This document shows positions 17,468 to 26,327 of a stretch of 38,154 nt of DNA, one piece after another. The notes below the pieces were generated by a model. The model saw only the letters and a program-made list of their open reading frames with translations. It was not told the DNA's origin and ran no database searches. Within the stretch, counting starts at the first letter, position 1. The number at the start of each line of letters is the position of its first letter. The position numbers and the translations under genes are program-made. Source of the stretch: Gammaproteobacteria bacterium (GTDB lineage: Bacteria > Pseudomonadota > Gammaproteobacteria > Steroidobacterales > Steroidobacteraceae); contig JAGWPY010000046.1 of NCBI GenBank assembly GCA_028870275.1, positions 1 through 38,154 of the forward strand, in the 5' to 3' direction.

Positions 17468-17845
17468 TCAGAGCGCGAACCGATCTGACAAGACGAGCAG
17501 CCAGACGGTTCCGAGAAGCACGAAGCTGAGCAGCACCGCCGCCGACCCCATGTCCTTGGCCATCCCGGCCAGCGGGTGGCGTTCCGCACCGCTGCGGTCG
17601 ACCGCGGCCTCGAGCGCGCTGTTCAGCAACTCGACGATCAGCACCAGGAGCACCGGCGCGATCAGCAGCGCCCGTCGCACGCCGTCGCCGCCCAGCCGCA
17701 GGCCGATCGCGATCAGCAGCACGGACAGGGCGACTTCCTGGCGGAATGCCGCCTCTTCGCGCCACGCGTGCCGAAGCCCCTGCAGCGAGTAGCCGAATGC
17801 GCGCACCAGGCGCGTGATCCCGGTCGGTTTGTCCCTGAGGGTCAT
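17468..17845 (-). CDS. dgkA: diacylglycerol kinase
   Basis: Small inner-membrane kinase that phosphorylates diacylglycerol to phosphatidic acid, recycling lipid released by membrane-derived oligosaccharide or lipoprotein synthesis. The 125-aa length matches the family (E. coli 122). The N-terminal amphipathic HAWREEAAFRQE contains the conserved acidic residues. The signature VELLNSALEAAVDR and AKDMGSAAVLL follow, with three hydrophobic segments. It lies 21 bases after the SUI1 gene and 49 bases before the protease. With these and the cell-wall genes downstream it forms an envelope-biased operon. Confidence 0.96.
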   Translation of the reverse strand: MTLRDKPTGITRLVRAFGYSLQGLRHAWREEAAFRQEVALSVLLIAIGLRLGGDGVRRALLIAPVLLVLIVELLNSALEAAVDRSGAERHPLAGMAKDMGSAAVLLSFVLLGTVWLLVLSDRFAL

Positions 17846-17866
17846 CCGGGTGGCGCCGCGAACCGC

Positions 17867-18214
17867 TCAGCCACCGGACCGCTTCGCGGACCAGCCGAGC
17901 TTTTGGAGTTCGGCGACGATCGTGTCACGGTGCTCTCCCTGGATCTCGATCACTCCGTCGCGCACCGTGCCGCCCGATCCGCAGCGCTTCTTCAACCGCT
18001 GCGCGATCGCGTCGAGCTCCTGCGGCGCCAGCGCGAGACCGCTCACCGTGGTCACGCCCTTGCCGGCGCGACCCTTGGTCTCGCGGCCGACCCGTGGCTT
18101 CAGCGGTCCAACCGCACCGGGCGCTCCCCGCGGGCATACGCAGTCGCGTGCCGCTCTGCGGCAATTGGGGCACAGGGGCCCGACCCCCGTCGAATAGACG
18201 AGCCTGTCGCTCAT
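17867..18214 (-). CDS. yciH: SUI1/YciH-family translation factor with N-terminal Cys cluster
   Basis: A 115-aa eIF1-like protein expected to bind the small ribosomal subunit and affect start-codon selection. The C-terminal SUI1 fold is clear: GKGVTTVSGL, LKKRCGSGGTV, DGVIEIQGEHRD and LGWSAKRSGG. Unlike E. coli YciH, residues about 15-27 carry a CPNC..DCVC cluster that may bind zinc. The ATG at 18214 (MSDRLVYST) matches the family. A second in-frame ATG at 18223 overlaps a CATAAT hexamer that ends 7 bases before 18214, so transcripts from that -10 could start only at 18214. It heads the long minus-strand series and is divergent from ispG. Confidence 0.93.
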   Translation of the reverse strand: MSDRLVYSTGVGPLCPNCRRAARDCVCPRGAPGAVGPLKPRVGRETKGRAGKGVTTVSGLALAPQELDAIAQRLKKRCGSGGTVRDGVIEIQGEHRDTIVAELQKLGWSAKRSGG

Positions 18215-18221
18215 GCGCGGC

Positions 18222-18227
18222 ATTATG
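18222..18227 (-). promoter_or_regulatory. candidate -10 element 7 bases before the SUI1 gene
   Basis: CATAAT (5 of 6) on the minus strand, with 7 bases to the ATG at 18214 and no Shine-Dalgarno between. If used, the mRNA begins at or next to the start codon. No good -35 is visible. Confidence 0.4.
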
Positions 18228-18244
18228 CCGGGTAACGTCGTCGC

Positions 18245-18272
18245 GTGATATCGACGCCGGGCGCGGTAGAAT
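18245..18272 (+). promoter_or_regulatory. candidate sigma-70 promoter of ispG
   Basis: GTGATA (18245-18250, 4 of 6) and TAGAAT (18267-18272, 5 of 6) with a 16-base spacer. The predicted start is near 18279, at the base of a small hairpin, leaving a leader of about 33 bases. Confidence 0.5.
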
Positions 18273-18277
18273 GGCGT

Positions 18278-18295
18278 CGGGGCAAGTTCGCCCCG
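18278..18295 (+). other. hairpin at the predicted 5' end of the ispG mRNA
   Basis: CGGGGC (18278-18283) pairs with GCCCCG (18290-18295) around a 6-base loop. It coincides with the predicted transcript start and could protect the 5' end; no regulatory ligand is suggested. Confidence 0.35.
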
Positions 18296-18311
18296 GCAAC
18301 CCCGCGTACCC

Positions 18312-19528
<1,217 letters not shown>

Positions 19529-19532
<4 letters not shown>

Positions 19533-19858
19533 GCGAGCTGTTCGAAAAGCGTTGCGTACCCTGTGAGGGCGGCGTGCAACCGCTCGACCGCGCGGCGGCC
19601 GAGGTTCTGCTCGCCCGCCTGCACCCGGATTGGCGGCTCGCCGAGGACGCACGCAGCCTGAATCGGTCGTACAAGTTCCGCGATTTCTTCCGGGCGATGA
19701 GTTTCGCGAACGCGGTCGCTCACGTCGCCAACGTCGAGGACCACCACCCGGACCTCGAAGTCGGCTACGGCTATTGCCGGATCGCCTATCGCACTCATTC
19801 GATCGGCGGTCTATCCGAGAACGATTTCATCTGCGCGGCCAAGATCGACCGTCTTTGA
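19529..19858 (+). CDS. phhB: pterin-4a-carbinolamine dehydratase
   Basis: Dehydrates 4a-hydroxytetrahydrobiopterin, recycling the cofactor of aromatic amino acid hydroxylases. The 109-aa length is normal. The motif [12 protein letters not shown] carries the conserved His pair of the active site, and [15 protein letters not shown] precedes it. The start overlaps the ispG stop (ATGA), so it is translated with ispG. No phenylalanine hydroxylase gene is in the window, so the pterin partner is unknown. It converges with the ubiI-like gene, with 10 bases between stops. Confidence 0.93.
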
Positions 19859-19868
19859 CCCGCCGCGC

Positions 19869-21095
19869 CTAGCCGCGTCCGCGCAGCATCCGAGGAAGGT
19901 CGCCGCTCGTGCCGAGGGCCCGCGCCGCGAACCAGCGCCGCAATGGTCCGATCGAACCGACCACCTCGAGGCCCGCGCCGCGCAGCGTCGACAGCCGCGA
20001 ATCGGCGTTCGAGAACAGTCGATCCAGGCCGTCGAAGGCCGCCGAGGACGGCCCGATCTCGCTGCGCCGCCAGCGCTCGTAGCGGCGCAGCACCCGCAGG
20101 TCGCCGAATGCGGCGGCGCCGCCAGCGTCCTCGAGCACCTCGACGAATGCCGCGCAATCCATCAACCCGAGGTTGAGCCCCTGCCCCGCGAGCGGATGCA
20201 CGACGTGCGCGGCGTCGCCGAGCAGCGCGAACCGCTCGCCCGCGAGGCACTCCGCCGTCCGCAGACGCAGCGGGAACGCGGCGATCGCGCTCGCGACTTG
20301 CGTGCGGCCGAGCACGCCGGCGCTCGCCTCGTCGAGCGCCGCGGCGAGCGCGCCGGGCTCGAGCGACCGCAGCCTCGCGGCTTCGCGATGACACACGCTC
20401 CAGACGATCGAGGATCGTCCATCGGCGAGCGGCAGGAACGCGAGCGGCCCGCTCGCGAGGAACCGCTGCCAGGCCGTGCGGCGATGCTCGCTTTGCGTGC
20501 GCACGTGGAACACCAGCGCATCCTCTCCGTAGTCGTGACCGGAAGTGCGCACGCCGAGCAGTTCGCGCACTGGCGATTGCGCGCCGTCCGCCGCGGCGAT
20601 GAGTCGGGCGCCCAAGTCGCGGCCATCGTCGAGGCGCACCCGTACGGCGCCCTCGTCGACCGTGATCGCACGCACGCCGGCCTCGATCATCGTGATGCCC
20701 GCTTCCCGGGCGGCCTGCAACGCATGCCATTTGAGCGAGCGGCCGTCGACGATGCAGCCGAGATCGGGCTCACCGAGTTCGGCACAGTCGAAACTCAGGG
20801 AGCGGCGCCCGCCCGGCTCGCCGCTCGCGTCCCAGACGCACATGTGTTCGTAGGGACTGATGCGCTCGCGCGGCAGCCGCTGCCAGACGCCGGCGGCGCG
20901 CAATAGCCGCCGCGATGCGTGGTTGAGCGCGAATACCCTGAGGTCCCAGTCCGCACCGTCGCCTTCACGCGCGAATCGGGGATCGATGACGGCGATACGC
21001 GCCGGAGCGCTCACCCGTCGCGCAGCCAGCAGACTCGCCGCCACGGTGCCGACGGGCCCGGCCCCGGCGAAGACCACGTCGAATTCCTGTCTCAT
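19869..21095 (-). CDS. ubiI: ubiquinone biosynthesis FAD monooxygenase, UbiI/VisC-like
   Basis: FAD-dependent hydroxylase of the UbiH/UbiF/UbiI family acting on the polyprenyl-phenol ring in ubiquinone synthesis. The 408-aa protein has GAGPVG near the N-terminus, AADGAQSPVR in the middle and the second FAD motif GDAAHVVHPLAGQGLNLGLMD. The GDAAH form with PLAGQG resembles UbiI more than UbiH, so C5 hydroxylation is the likely step; regiospecificity cannot be proven from sequence. The ATG overlaps the ubiH stop (ATGA). It is the last gene of ygfB-pepP-ubiH-ubiI, the arrangement known from E. coli. Confidence 0.9.
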   Translation of the reverse strand: MRQEFDVVFAGAGPVGTVAASLLAARRVSAPARIAVIDPRFAREGDGADWDLRVFALNHASRRLLRAAGVWQRLPRERISPYEHMCVWDASGEPGGRRSLSFDCAELGEPDLGCIVDGRSLKWHALQAAREAGITMIEAGVRAITVDEGAVRVRLDDGRDLGARLIAAADGAQSPVRELLGVRTSGHDYGEDALVFHVRTQSEHRRTAWQRFLASGPLAFLPLADGRSSIVWSVCHREAARLRSLEPGALAAALDEASAGVLGRTQVASAIAAFPLRLRTAECLAGERFALLGDAAHVVHPLAGQGLNLGLMDCAAFVEVLEDAGGAAAFGDLRVLRRYERWRRSEIGPSSAAFDGLDRLFSNADSRLSTLRGAGLEVVGSIGPLRRWFAARALGTSGDLPRMLRGRG

Positions 21096-22321
21096 GCCAG
21101 GGGCACGCCGCGGGCGAGCTTCGGCACGCGGCCGCCCGCCCCGGTGCTGAGGCGCGACAACGCGCTCTTCGCCGGCGGCAGCAGATCGAAGGCGAGCAAG
21201 CCGAAGTTGCGTGCGCCCCTCACGATCGACAAAGGGTTGGAGAACGCTCGCACCAGGAGATCCGTGAATGCGATGACGGCACGCCGGTCACGGCGTCGCC
21301 AGGCCTCGTAGGCCTCGAGCCCGGCGGGCGCGCCACAATCGGTCCGGCCTTCGCCTCGGGCGTCCGCCAGCACCTCGGCGAGGCTCGCGACGTCGCGCAA
21401 ACCGAGGTTGAAACCCATCCCGGCGACCGGGTGCAGACTCTGGGCGGCGTTGCCGAGGATCACGCAGCGCTGCGCGCTGGTGCGCATCGCCCGCGTCAGG
21501 GCGAGCGGGTAGGCGACCCTGGCGCCAACCTTCAGGAACCGCCCGAGCCGCGTACCGAAGCGCTCCTCGACCATGGCGAGAAAAGCCGCGTCGTCGGCCG
21601 CGAGTACGTCCTCGAGATCGGCGCGGCGCACGGTCAGCACCAGCGTGCACCGCCCATCGGCGAGTGGCAGCAGAGCGAGCGGACCCGACTCGGTGAAGCG
21701 TTCGTAGGCGATGTGTTCGTGAAATCGCTGCGGCAGCACCGCGGTGATGACGGCGCTCTGCTCATAATCGCGCGTCTCGGCGGTCACGCCCACCGCCGTG
21801 CGCACCGCCGAGTGCACCCCGTCGGCGGCCACGACCAGGCGGGCCGAGATCTCGGCCGGCGCGCGTCCGGGTTCCGATACCCGCAGTTCGACCGCATTCG
21901 TGCCTGGCCGCACCTGTTCGAGCGTCGCGGGGCAGAACACGCGCATGCGGGCATCGGCGCCGATCCGCGCCCAAAGGGCCGCCCCGAGTGCGCGGTTCGG
22001 AACCACGTAACCGATCGCGGCGAGGCCGAGTTCGGCGGCGTCGATGCGCGCGAAACCGAAGCGGCCCCGATCCGAGACGTGGATGCGGCGGATGGCGGTG
22101 GCGGCGGATTCGACGCCGGGCCAGACCCCGATGGTCTCCAGGATGCGGCGGCTGCCGTTGGAGAGGGCCGTGGTGCGTTCGTCGAAGCTCGGCTGGGCGG
22201 CCGAGGCGTGCGGAACCGACTCGATCAGCGCCACGGCGAGGCCGAGAGGCTGCAAGGCCACGGCGAGGCTCGCGCCCACCATGCCCCCGCCGACGATCGC
22301 CACGTCGTAGGCTTCGGTCAT
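21092..22321 (-). CDS. ubiH: 2-octaprenyl-6-methoxyphenol hydroxylase
   Basis: FAD monooxygenase of ubiquinone synthesis, 409 aa. The N-terminal GGGMVG, a central AADGVHSAVR and the second FAD motif GNAAQSLHPVAGMGFNLGLRD are visible. GNAAQ in place of GDAAH is the UbiH signature and separates it from the neighbouring paralogue. The frame is open far upstream, inside pepP, but the ATG at 22321 overlaps the pepP stop (ATGA) and gives the expected N-terminus. With the UbiI-like protein and Coq7 elsewhere in the window, all three ring hydroxylations may be covered. Confidence 0.94.
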   Translation of the reverse strand: MTEAYDVAIVGGGMVGASLAVALQPLGLAVALIESVPHASAAQPSFDERTTALSNGSRRILETIGVWPGVESAATAIRRIHVSDRGRFGFARIDAAELGLAAIGYVVPNRALGAALWARIGADARMRVFCPATLEQVRPGTNAVELRVSEPGRAPAEISARLVVAADGVHSAVRTAVGVTAETRDYEQSAVITAVLPQRFHEHIAYERFTESGPLALLPLADGRCTLVLTVRRADLEDVLAADDAAFLAMVEERFGTRLGRFLKVGARVAYPLALTRAMRTSAQRCVILGNAAQSLHPVAGMGFNLGLRDVASLAEVLADARGEGRTDCGAPAGLEAYEAWRRRDRRAVIAFTDLLVRAFSNPLSIVRGARNFGLLAFDLLPPAKSALSRLSTGAGGRVPKLARGVPLA

Positions 22322-23634
22322 GCGGCCTGCACCATATCCTGCACGGCGTCCGGATCCTTCTCGAGCTCGCCCGTGAGCACCTCGGGACCCTGTCGGCCGA
22401 CCAGCACGTCGTCTTCGATGCGCACACCGATGTTCCAGAATTCCTTCGGCACCTTGGCCGAGGGCTTCACGTAGATGCCCGGTTCGACCGTCAGTGCCAT
22501 GCCCGGTTCCAGGACCCGCCATTCTCCACCGACCTTGTAGTCGCCGACGTCGTGCACGTCGATGCCCAGCCAGTGTCCGGTGCGATGGTTGAAGAACTGC
22601 CGATAGGCGCCCTCGCGGATCAGGCTCGCGGGTCGCCCGGCGAGCAGGCCGAGCTCCACGAGACCGTGAGTGATGACGCGGACGGCTTCCGTGTGCGGGT
22701 CGTCCCAGTGGTTGCCGGGACGGACCCGGTCGATCGCCGCGAGCTGGGCACGCAGCACCACTTCGTAGACCGCTCTTTGGGCCGGAGTGAAGCGGCCGCC
22801 GACGGGATACGTGCGGGTGACGTCCGCGGCGTAGCAGTCGAGTTCGCAGCCCGCGTCGAGCAGCAGGAGATCCCCCTCGCGCAACACCTGGTCGTTGTCG
22901 GCGTAATGCATGATGCACGCGTTGGCGCCACCAGCGACGATCGGGTGATAGGCGAGATCGGCGTTGTGCCGGCGGAACTCGTGGACCACCTCAGCCATCA
23001 CCTCGTACTCCATCCGTCCCGGCCGCGTGAACCGCATCGCCCGGCGGTGGGCGTCGACCGTGAGGGTCGCGGCGCGGCGCAGGCAGGCTTGTTCGGCGCG
23101 GCTCTTGTACAGGCGCATGTCGTCGAGCAGATGGGAGAGCGCGGCGATTTCCTGCGGCGCCTGCACTCCGTAGCGCGCCTGCACCCGCAGCGCGTTGACC
23201 CAGCCGAGGATGCGGGGATCGAATTCCTCGTTGGTCCCCATCGTGTAGTAGATCCTCGGCCTTCCCTCCATCAGCCCCGGCAGGATCTCCTCGACGTCGT
23301 CGATCGGGAAGGCGTCATCCGCGCCGTATCGCTCGACCGCCCCGGCGGGCCCTGAGCGCGGTCCGTCCCAGTCCTCGCGCGTGAGGTCGCGCTCGCGCAC
23401 GAACAGCAGGTACTCCCCCTGCGGACGCCCCGGGGCGAGCACCGCGACGGACTCGGGTTCGGGAAAGCCGGTCAGGTAGTGAAAATAGCTGTCCTGGCGG
23501 TAGGCATAGGGTAGATCGGCGTTGCGGGTGCGTACCGGGGCCGCGGGCAGGATCGCAATGGCGTCGCGCCCGAGCATGCGCATCAGCTGCCGGCGTCGCC
23601 GGCCGAACTCCTTGGCGTCCAACGCTGCGGTCAA
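22318..23634 (-). CDS. pepP: Xaa-Pro aminopeptidase P
   Basis: Dinuclear manganese peptidase that removes N-terminal residues preceding proline. The 438-aa protein shows metal ligands D260 and D271 (LLDAGCELDCYAADVTRTY), H354 (RTGHWLG), E384 (VEPGIY) and E407 (RIEDD), almost the same numbering as E. coli PepP. The start is TTG at 23634, forming a TTGA overlap with the ygfB stop. The first ATG downstream would cut off the conserved EFGRRRRQL segment, so TTG is preferred. It belongs to the ygfB-pepP-ubiH-ubiI operon. Confidence 0.96.
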   Translation of the reverse strand: MTAALDAKEFGRRRRQLMRMLGRDAIAILPAAPVRTRNADLPYAYRQDSYFHYLTGFPEPESVAVLAPGRPQGEYLLFVRERDLTREDWDGPRSGPAGAVERYGADDAFPIDDVEEILPGLMEGRPRIYYTMGTNEEFDPRILGWVNALRVQARYGVQAPQEIAALSHLLDDMRLYKSRAEQACLRRAATLTVDAHRRAMRFTRPGRMEYEVMAEVVHEFRRHNADLAYHPIVAGGANACIMHYADNDQVLREGDLLLLDAGCELDCYAADVTRTYPVGGRFTPAQRAVYEVVLRAQLAAIDRVRPGNHWDDPHTEAVRVITHGLVELGLLAGRPASLIREGAYRQFFNHRTGHWLGIDVHDVGDYKVGGEWRVLEPGMALTVEPGIYVKPSAKVPKEFWNIGVRIEDDVLVGRQGPEVLTGELEKDPDAVQDMVQAA

Positions 23635-24200
23635 TGCAGGCGCTGCCCGGAGGCCGGCGGATAGGCCTGATCCCGCATGGGAAGAAGCTCCTCGAACACC
23701 ACCTGGGCGGCGACGCGGATGAACTCGACGAGTTCCGCGTAGGCCTGTTCGTTGGAATCGTCTTCGACCGCTTCGTCGCCGGTCGCACGCGAGATCTCGC
23801 TGAAGTCGCGGACGATTTCACCGACGTCGCCGGACAGTCCCTGAAGGTCGGCGATGCGGCCGGTGCCGAGCCCGTACAGAAAGCCGGTGCACCAGAGCGC
23901 GAGCGCGTTGGTCCGCCCGTTCAGGGGTTGCTCGTCGTCGGGCAGCAGCGGCTCGAACTCCATGCCCTGTTCGCCGAACGAGCTCGCCGTCGCGGTGAAG
24001 ACCCGCTCGAGGACGGCCGCCGATTCCTCGCTGAGCACCGTATCGTCCGGCAGGATCTCGTTGACCCAGTCCTGCATGCGGTAGGGAGCCGTCGAACAGA
24101 GTGCGCCGCACAAGGATCCGTGGGCTTCCGCGGCATCCGCATGGCTGCCGGCGGCGGCCAGCACGTCCTCGAAGTCCTTGAAGCGGATGTCCGACATCAT
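23631..24200 (-). CDS. ygfB: UPF0149 family protein YgfB
   Basis: A 189-aa, acidic, mostly helical protein of the YgfB family. Conserved stretches: AEAHGSLCGALC near the N-terminus, LPLDDEQ-like LLPDDEQPLNGR and LWCTGFLYGLG in the middle, and YAELVEFIRVAAQ near the end. In Pseudomonas aeruginosa YgfB has been linked to control of ampDh3 and beta-lactam resistance; whether that applies here is unknown. Two adjacent ATGs (24200, 24197) can start it. A TATCAT hexamer lies 9 bases before the first and no Shine-Dalgarno is visible. It is divergent from the zapA operon. Confidence 0.93.
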   Translation of the reverse strand: MMSDIRFKDFEDVLAAAGSHADAAEAHGSLCGALCSTAPYRMQDWVNEILPDDTVLSEESAAVLERVFTATASSFGEQGMEFEPLLPDDEQPLNGRTNALALWCTGFLYGLGTGRIADLQGLSGDVGEIVRDFSEISRATGDEAVEDDSNEQAYAELVEFIRVAAQVVFEELLPMRDQAYPPASGQRLH

Positions 24201-24209
24201 GATGGAAAC

Positions 24210-24215
24210 ATGATA
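24210..24215 (-). promoter_or_regulatory. candidate -10 element for ygfB-pepP-ubiH-ubiI
   Basis: TATCAT (5 of 6) on the minus strand, 9 bases before the first ygfB ATG. The -35 is not convincing. It is paired back-to-back with the zapA-operon promoter in the same 77-base gap. Confidence 0.4.
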
Positions 24216-24240
24216 CTCCAGGGCGCGCGAAGCACGACCT

Positions 24241-24269
24241 TTGCATTGGGGTGGGCCGCATTCTATATT
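24241..24269 (+). promoter_or_regulatory. candidate sigma-70 promoter of the zapA operon
   Basis: TTGCAT (24241-24246) and TATATT (24264-24269) with an exact 17-base spacer. The -10 ends 8 bases before the ATG at 24278, so the transcript would have almost no leader. Confidence 0.5.
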
Positions 24270-24277
24270 GATGAGCC

Positions 24278-24508
24278 ATGAGCGAAGCCGCCGCGAAATC
24301 CGCCGTCGAACTCGAGCTGAAGCGGCTCGAACGGCGCCTCGAGGACCTGATCTCCACGGTCGGCCAGATCAAGGAGGAGAATCGCGCGCTCCGCCAGCGT
24401 CAGGAAGCCCTCACCAGCGAGCGCGCGAGCCTGCTGCAGAAGAACGAGCAGGTACGCGCGCGCGTAGAGGCGATGATCGGCCGGCTGAAGTCGATGGAAC
24501 AGCAATGA
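24278..24508 (+). CDS. TIGR02449-family coiled-coil protein
   Basis: A 76-aa, highly charged, heptad-rich protein (ELKRLERRLEDLISTVGQI onward) that forms one continuous coiled coil, the TIGR02449 type commonly found just upstream of zapA in gammaproteobacteria. A ZapB-like partner role in cell division is plausible from size and position but is inference. The stop overlaps the zapA start (ATGA). There is no Shine-Dalgarno before the ATG, and a promoter -10 lies 8 bases upstream. Confidence 0.88.
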   Translation: MSEAAAKSAVELELKRLERRLEDLISTVGQIKEENRALRQRQEALTSERASLLQKNEQVRARVEAMIGRLKSMEQQ

Positions 24509-24819
24509 GCGAAGGTTCGACGCGCGTCTCGGTGCGCATCCTCGAGAAGGAATATCAGATCAACTGCCCGGCCGAGGAGCGTTCCGCCCTGCTCGACTCG
24601 GCCGAATTCCTCAACGCCCGGATGCGCGAGATCCGCGACAGCGGCAAGGTCGTCGGCCTCGACCGGATCGCGGTAATCGCGGCGCTGAACATCGCCAACG
24701 AACTGTTGCGCGGCCGCCGTACGGACACCACGGTCGATTCGGAGATCGGCGGACGCTTGCGTATCCTGCGGGAGCGGGTAGAGTCTGCACTGGAGAAGGG
24801 GCAGCAGCTCGAATTCTGA
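24505..24819 (+). CDS. zapA: cell division protein ZapA
   Basis: A 104-aa FtsZ-associated protein that bundles FtsZ filaments at midcell. The N-terminal VSVRILEKEYQINCPAEE forms the globular part. The conserved LDRIAVIAALNIANELL leads into a C-terminal coiled coil (about residues 60-100). The ATG overlaps the upstream gene's stop. 6S RNA and fau follow directly, the arrangement also seen in E. coli. Confidence 0.94.
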   Translation: MSEGSTRVSVRILEKEYQINCPAEERSALLDSAEFLNARMREIRDSGKVVGLDRIAVIAALNIANELLRGRRTDTTVDSEIGGRLRILRERVESALEKGQQLEF

Positions 24820-24849
24820 CCGGCCGCTGCCCACGATGGATTCAAGGTT

Positions 24850-25040
24850 TGGCGCCGCCTGCGGTGTTCGATGCGGATCGGGTTACCTCTCGACCCTAAT
24901 TTGTAAACCCCAGGGGCCTTTGCTTGCTGGCAACATTGTGCAAGTCCGTCTCGAGCGGAAAGCCTTAATTGCCGCAGTGAGCCCCACCTGTTGCTCAGGT
25001 CGGGAGCAACGGTCCAAAACGGCACATGCGGGTGGCGCCA
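24850..25040 (+). ncRNA. ssrS: 6S RNA
   Basis: About 190 bases between zapA and fau, the classic position of 6S RNA, which binds sigma-70 RNA polymerase holoenzyme in stationary phase. The ends pair: GGCGCC at 24851-24856 with GGCGCC at 25034-25039, continued inward by GCCTGCGGTGT against ACATGCGGGT with a few wobbles. The central part contains the conserved GAGCGGAAAGCCTTAA-type block (about 24954-24969), matching the 3' side of the 6S bubble (AAGCCTTAA). Exact ends are estimated from the terminal stem. A weak promoter (TTCTGA, 17 bases, TGGATT) lies just upstream. Confidence 0.88.
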
Positions 25041-25062
25041 TCAGTTCCTCGATCGATCCCTC

Positions 25063-25671
25063 ATGACCCACGACAAATCGTCGCTGCGCGCGACGCTGCG
25101 GGAACGCCGGCGCGCGCTCCCTCCACATGACCATGCGGCCCGCTCGCGCCGGGCCGCCGCCGCACTCGCGGCCGAGCGCGGATTCAAGGCCGGCGCGCGT
25201 CTTGCGGCCTATCTTCCCGTCGCCTTCGAGCTCGACACTGCCGCGCTGCTCGCCGCCGCGCGCCGCCGTGGCGTACGGGTCTACGTCCCGGTGGTGATCG
25301 ACCGGCGCAGGCGGCGGATCGAATTCCGCCCGCTCGACGGCCGCCTGCGTCGCGGCGCGTACGGGATTCCGGTACCGGAGCGCGCCCATGCGGCGCTCGG
25401 CGCTCGATGGTTCGACCTGGTCGCGGTCCCGCTCGTCGGCGTCGATCGCCGGGGTCGGCGGCTCGGCATGGGTGGGGGCTATTACGATCGCGCGTTCGCG
25501 TTCCGCCGTCTGCGCCGCACCTGGCGCGGACCACGGCTCGTCGGGCTCGCCTTCGATTGCCAGCGCGTCGACTCGATCGGCGCTGAAGCCTGGGATCTCG
25601 GCCTCGATGCACTCGCGACCGAATCCGGATTGACCGACTTCGGTGGGCACCTCGACGGGGGGAAGCGATGA
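25063..25671 (+). CDS. fau: 5-formyltetrahydrofolate cyclo-ligase
   Basis: Converts 5-formyl-THF to 5,10-methenyl-THF with ATP (ygfA in E. coli). The 202-aa protein has the N-terminal basic LRATLRERRRALPP, FRPLDGRLRRGAYGIPVPE, and the signature GVDRRGRRLGMGGGYYDR. The ATG at 25063 is preferred; the longer frame runs into the 6S RNA. It directly follows 6S RNA, as in E. coli, where the two are co-transcribed. The stop overlaps the EVE-domain gene (ATGA). The protein is unusually Arg/Ala-rich, in line with local GC content. Confidence 0.95.
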   Translation: MTHDKSSLRATLRERRRALPPHDHAARSRRAAAALAAERGFKAGARLAAYLPVAFELDTAALLAAARRRGVRVYVPVVIDRRRRRIEFRPLDGRLRRGAYGIPVPERAHAALGARWFDLVAVPLVGVDRRGRRLGMGGGYYDRAFAFRRLRRTWRGPRLVGLAFDCQRVDSIGAEAWDLGLDALATESGLTDFGGHLDGGKR

Positions 25672-26132
25672 ACCATTGGCTGATGAAATCCGAACCGTCG
25701 ACATTCGGCATCGACGACCTGGCGGCGGCTCCGCGCAAGACCACCGGCTGGGACGGCGTACGCAATTTCCAGGTGCGCAACATGCTGCGCGACGAGTTCC
25801 GCAAGGGAGATCAGGCGTTCTTCTACCACTCGAGCTGCCCGGAGCCCGGCATCGCGGGCATCGTCGAGATCGTCGGGGAAGCCTATGCGGATCCGACGGC
25901 GCTCGATCGCAAGCATCCCCACTACGACCCCGTGGGAAGCGCCCAGGATCCTCGCTGGTATGCGGTCGACGTGCGCCTGGTGCGCAAGTTCGATCGTTTG
26001 ATCTCTCTCGATCTCTTGCGCGCTCATGCCGCCGGTGCCTTGCGCGACATGCTGATCCTGCGGCGGGGGAATCGGCTCTCGGTAACGCCGGTCACGCGAG
26101 AGGAATGGGAGTTCATCCTTTCGCTGAAGTGA
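25668..26132 (+). CDS. EVE-domain (PUA-like) protein
   Basis: A 154-aa EVE-domain protein of the YTH/PUA superfamily, a fold that binds modified bases in RNA or DNA. Family motifs: MKSEPSTFGIDDL at the N-terminus, WDGVRNFQVRNMLR, KGDQAFFYHS and GIAGIVEIVGEAYADPTA. It is the whole protein, so a stand-alone EVE, which often sits in housekeeping contexts. The start overlaps fau (ATGA). Function is unproven. It ends 113 bases before the micro-gene. Confidence 0.92.
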   Translation: MNHWLMKSEPSTFGIDDLAAAPRKTTGWDGVRNFQVRNMLRDEFRKGDQAFFYHSSCPEPGIAGIVEIVGEAYADPTALDRKHPHYDPVGSAQDPRWYAVDVRLVRKFDRLISLDLLRAHAAGALRDMLILRRGNRLSVTPVTREEWEFILSLK

Positions 26133-26182
26133 TCCAGCGCACGCCGCTACCACATCGGCATTGGAAAAGCATGACGTATTGC

Positions 26183-26210
26183 TTGTAATTTGGGTATTCG
26201 TGTATATACT
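26183..26210 (+). promoter_or_regulatory. sigma-70 promoter of the lysine-rich micro-gene
   Basis: TTGTAA (26183-26188, 4 of 6) and TATACT (26205-26210, 5 of 6) with a 16-base spacer, in the most AT-rich stretch of the region. The predicted start near 26217 gives a leader of about 29 bases that includes a GGAG Shine-Dalgarno at 26235-26238, 7 bases before the ATG. Confidence 0.65.
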
Positions 26211-26245
26211 CGGTCCCCGGACTAACCCGACAACGGAGTATTAAC

Positions 26246-26311
26246 ATGGCAGCGAAAGCGAAGAAGGCGAAGAAGAAGGTAGCCAAGAAGAAGGCCGCCA
26301 AGAAGAAGTAA
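26246..26311 (+). CDS. 21-residue lysine/alanine-rich histone-like micropeptide
   Basis: A 21-codon frame, ATG to TAA, encoding a peptide of 12 Lys, 7 Ala, one Val and the initiator Met, arranged as K-runs separated by A (ending KKAAKKK). It has every mark of a real gene: a good promoter, a GGAG Shine-Dalgarno at 7 bases, a stop, and a perfect hairpin terminator just after it. Eleven of 12 lysines use AAG. The composition matches the tail of histone H1-like or HU-tail proteins, so binding to DNA or RNA is likely. No family is claimed. It could also be a leader peptide, but no attenuator pairing with the terminator is apparent. Confidence 0.75.
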   Translation: MAAKAKKAKKKVAKKKAAKKK

Positions 26312-26327
26312 GCCTTCGTTAGGCTAC

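Noticed and set aside
14539-17529. A 996-codon open frame on the plus strand opposite the double protease gene
   Set aside because: It is antisense to a gene with clear domains, is rich in Arg, Asp, His and Gly as expected from GC-biased codons read backwards, and shows no family motif.
24820-25062. Longer fau start inside the 6S RNA region (24991)
   Set aside because: The added residues lie in the 6S RNA and do not resemble the family; the ATG at 25063 gives the normal N-terminus.
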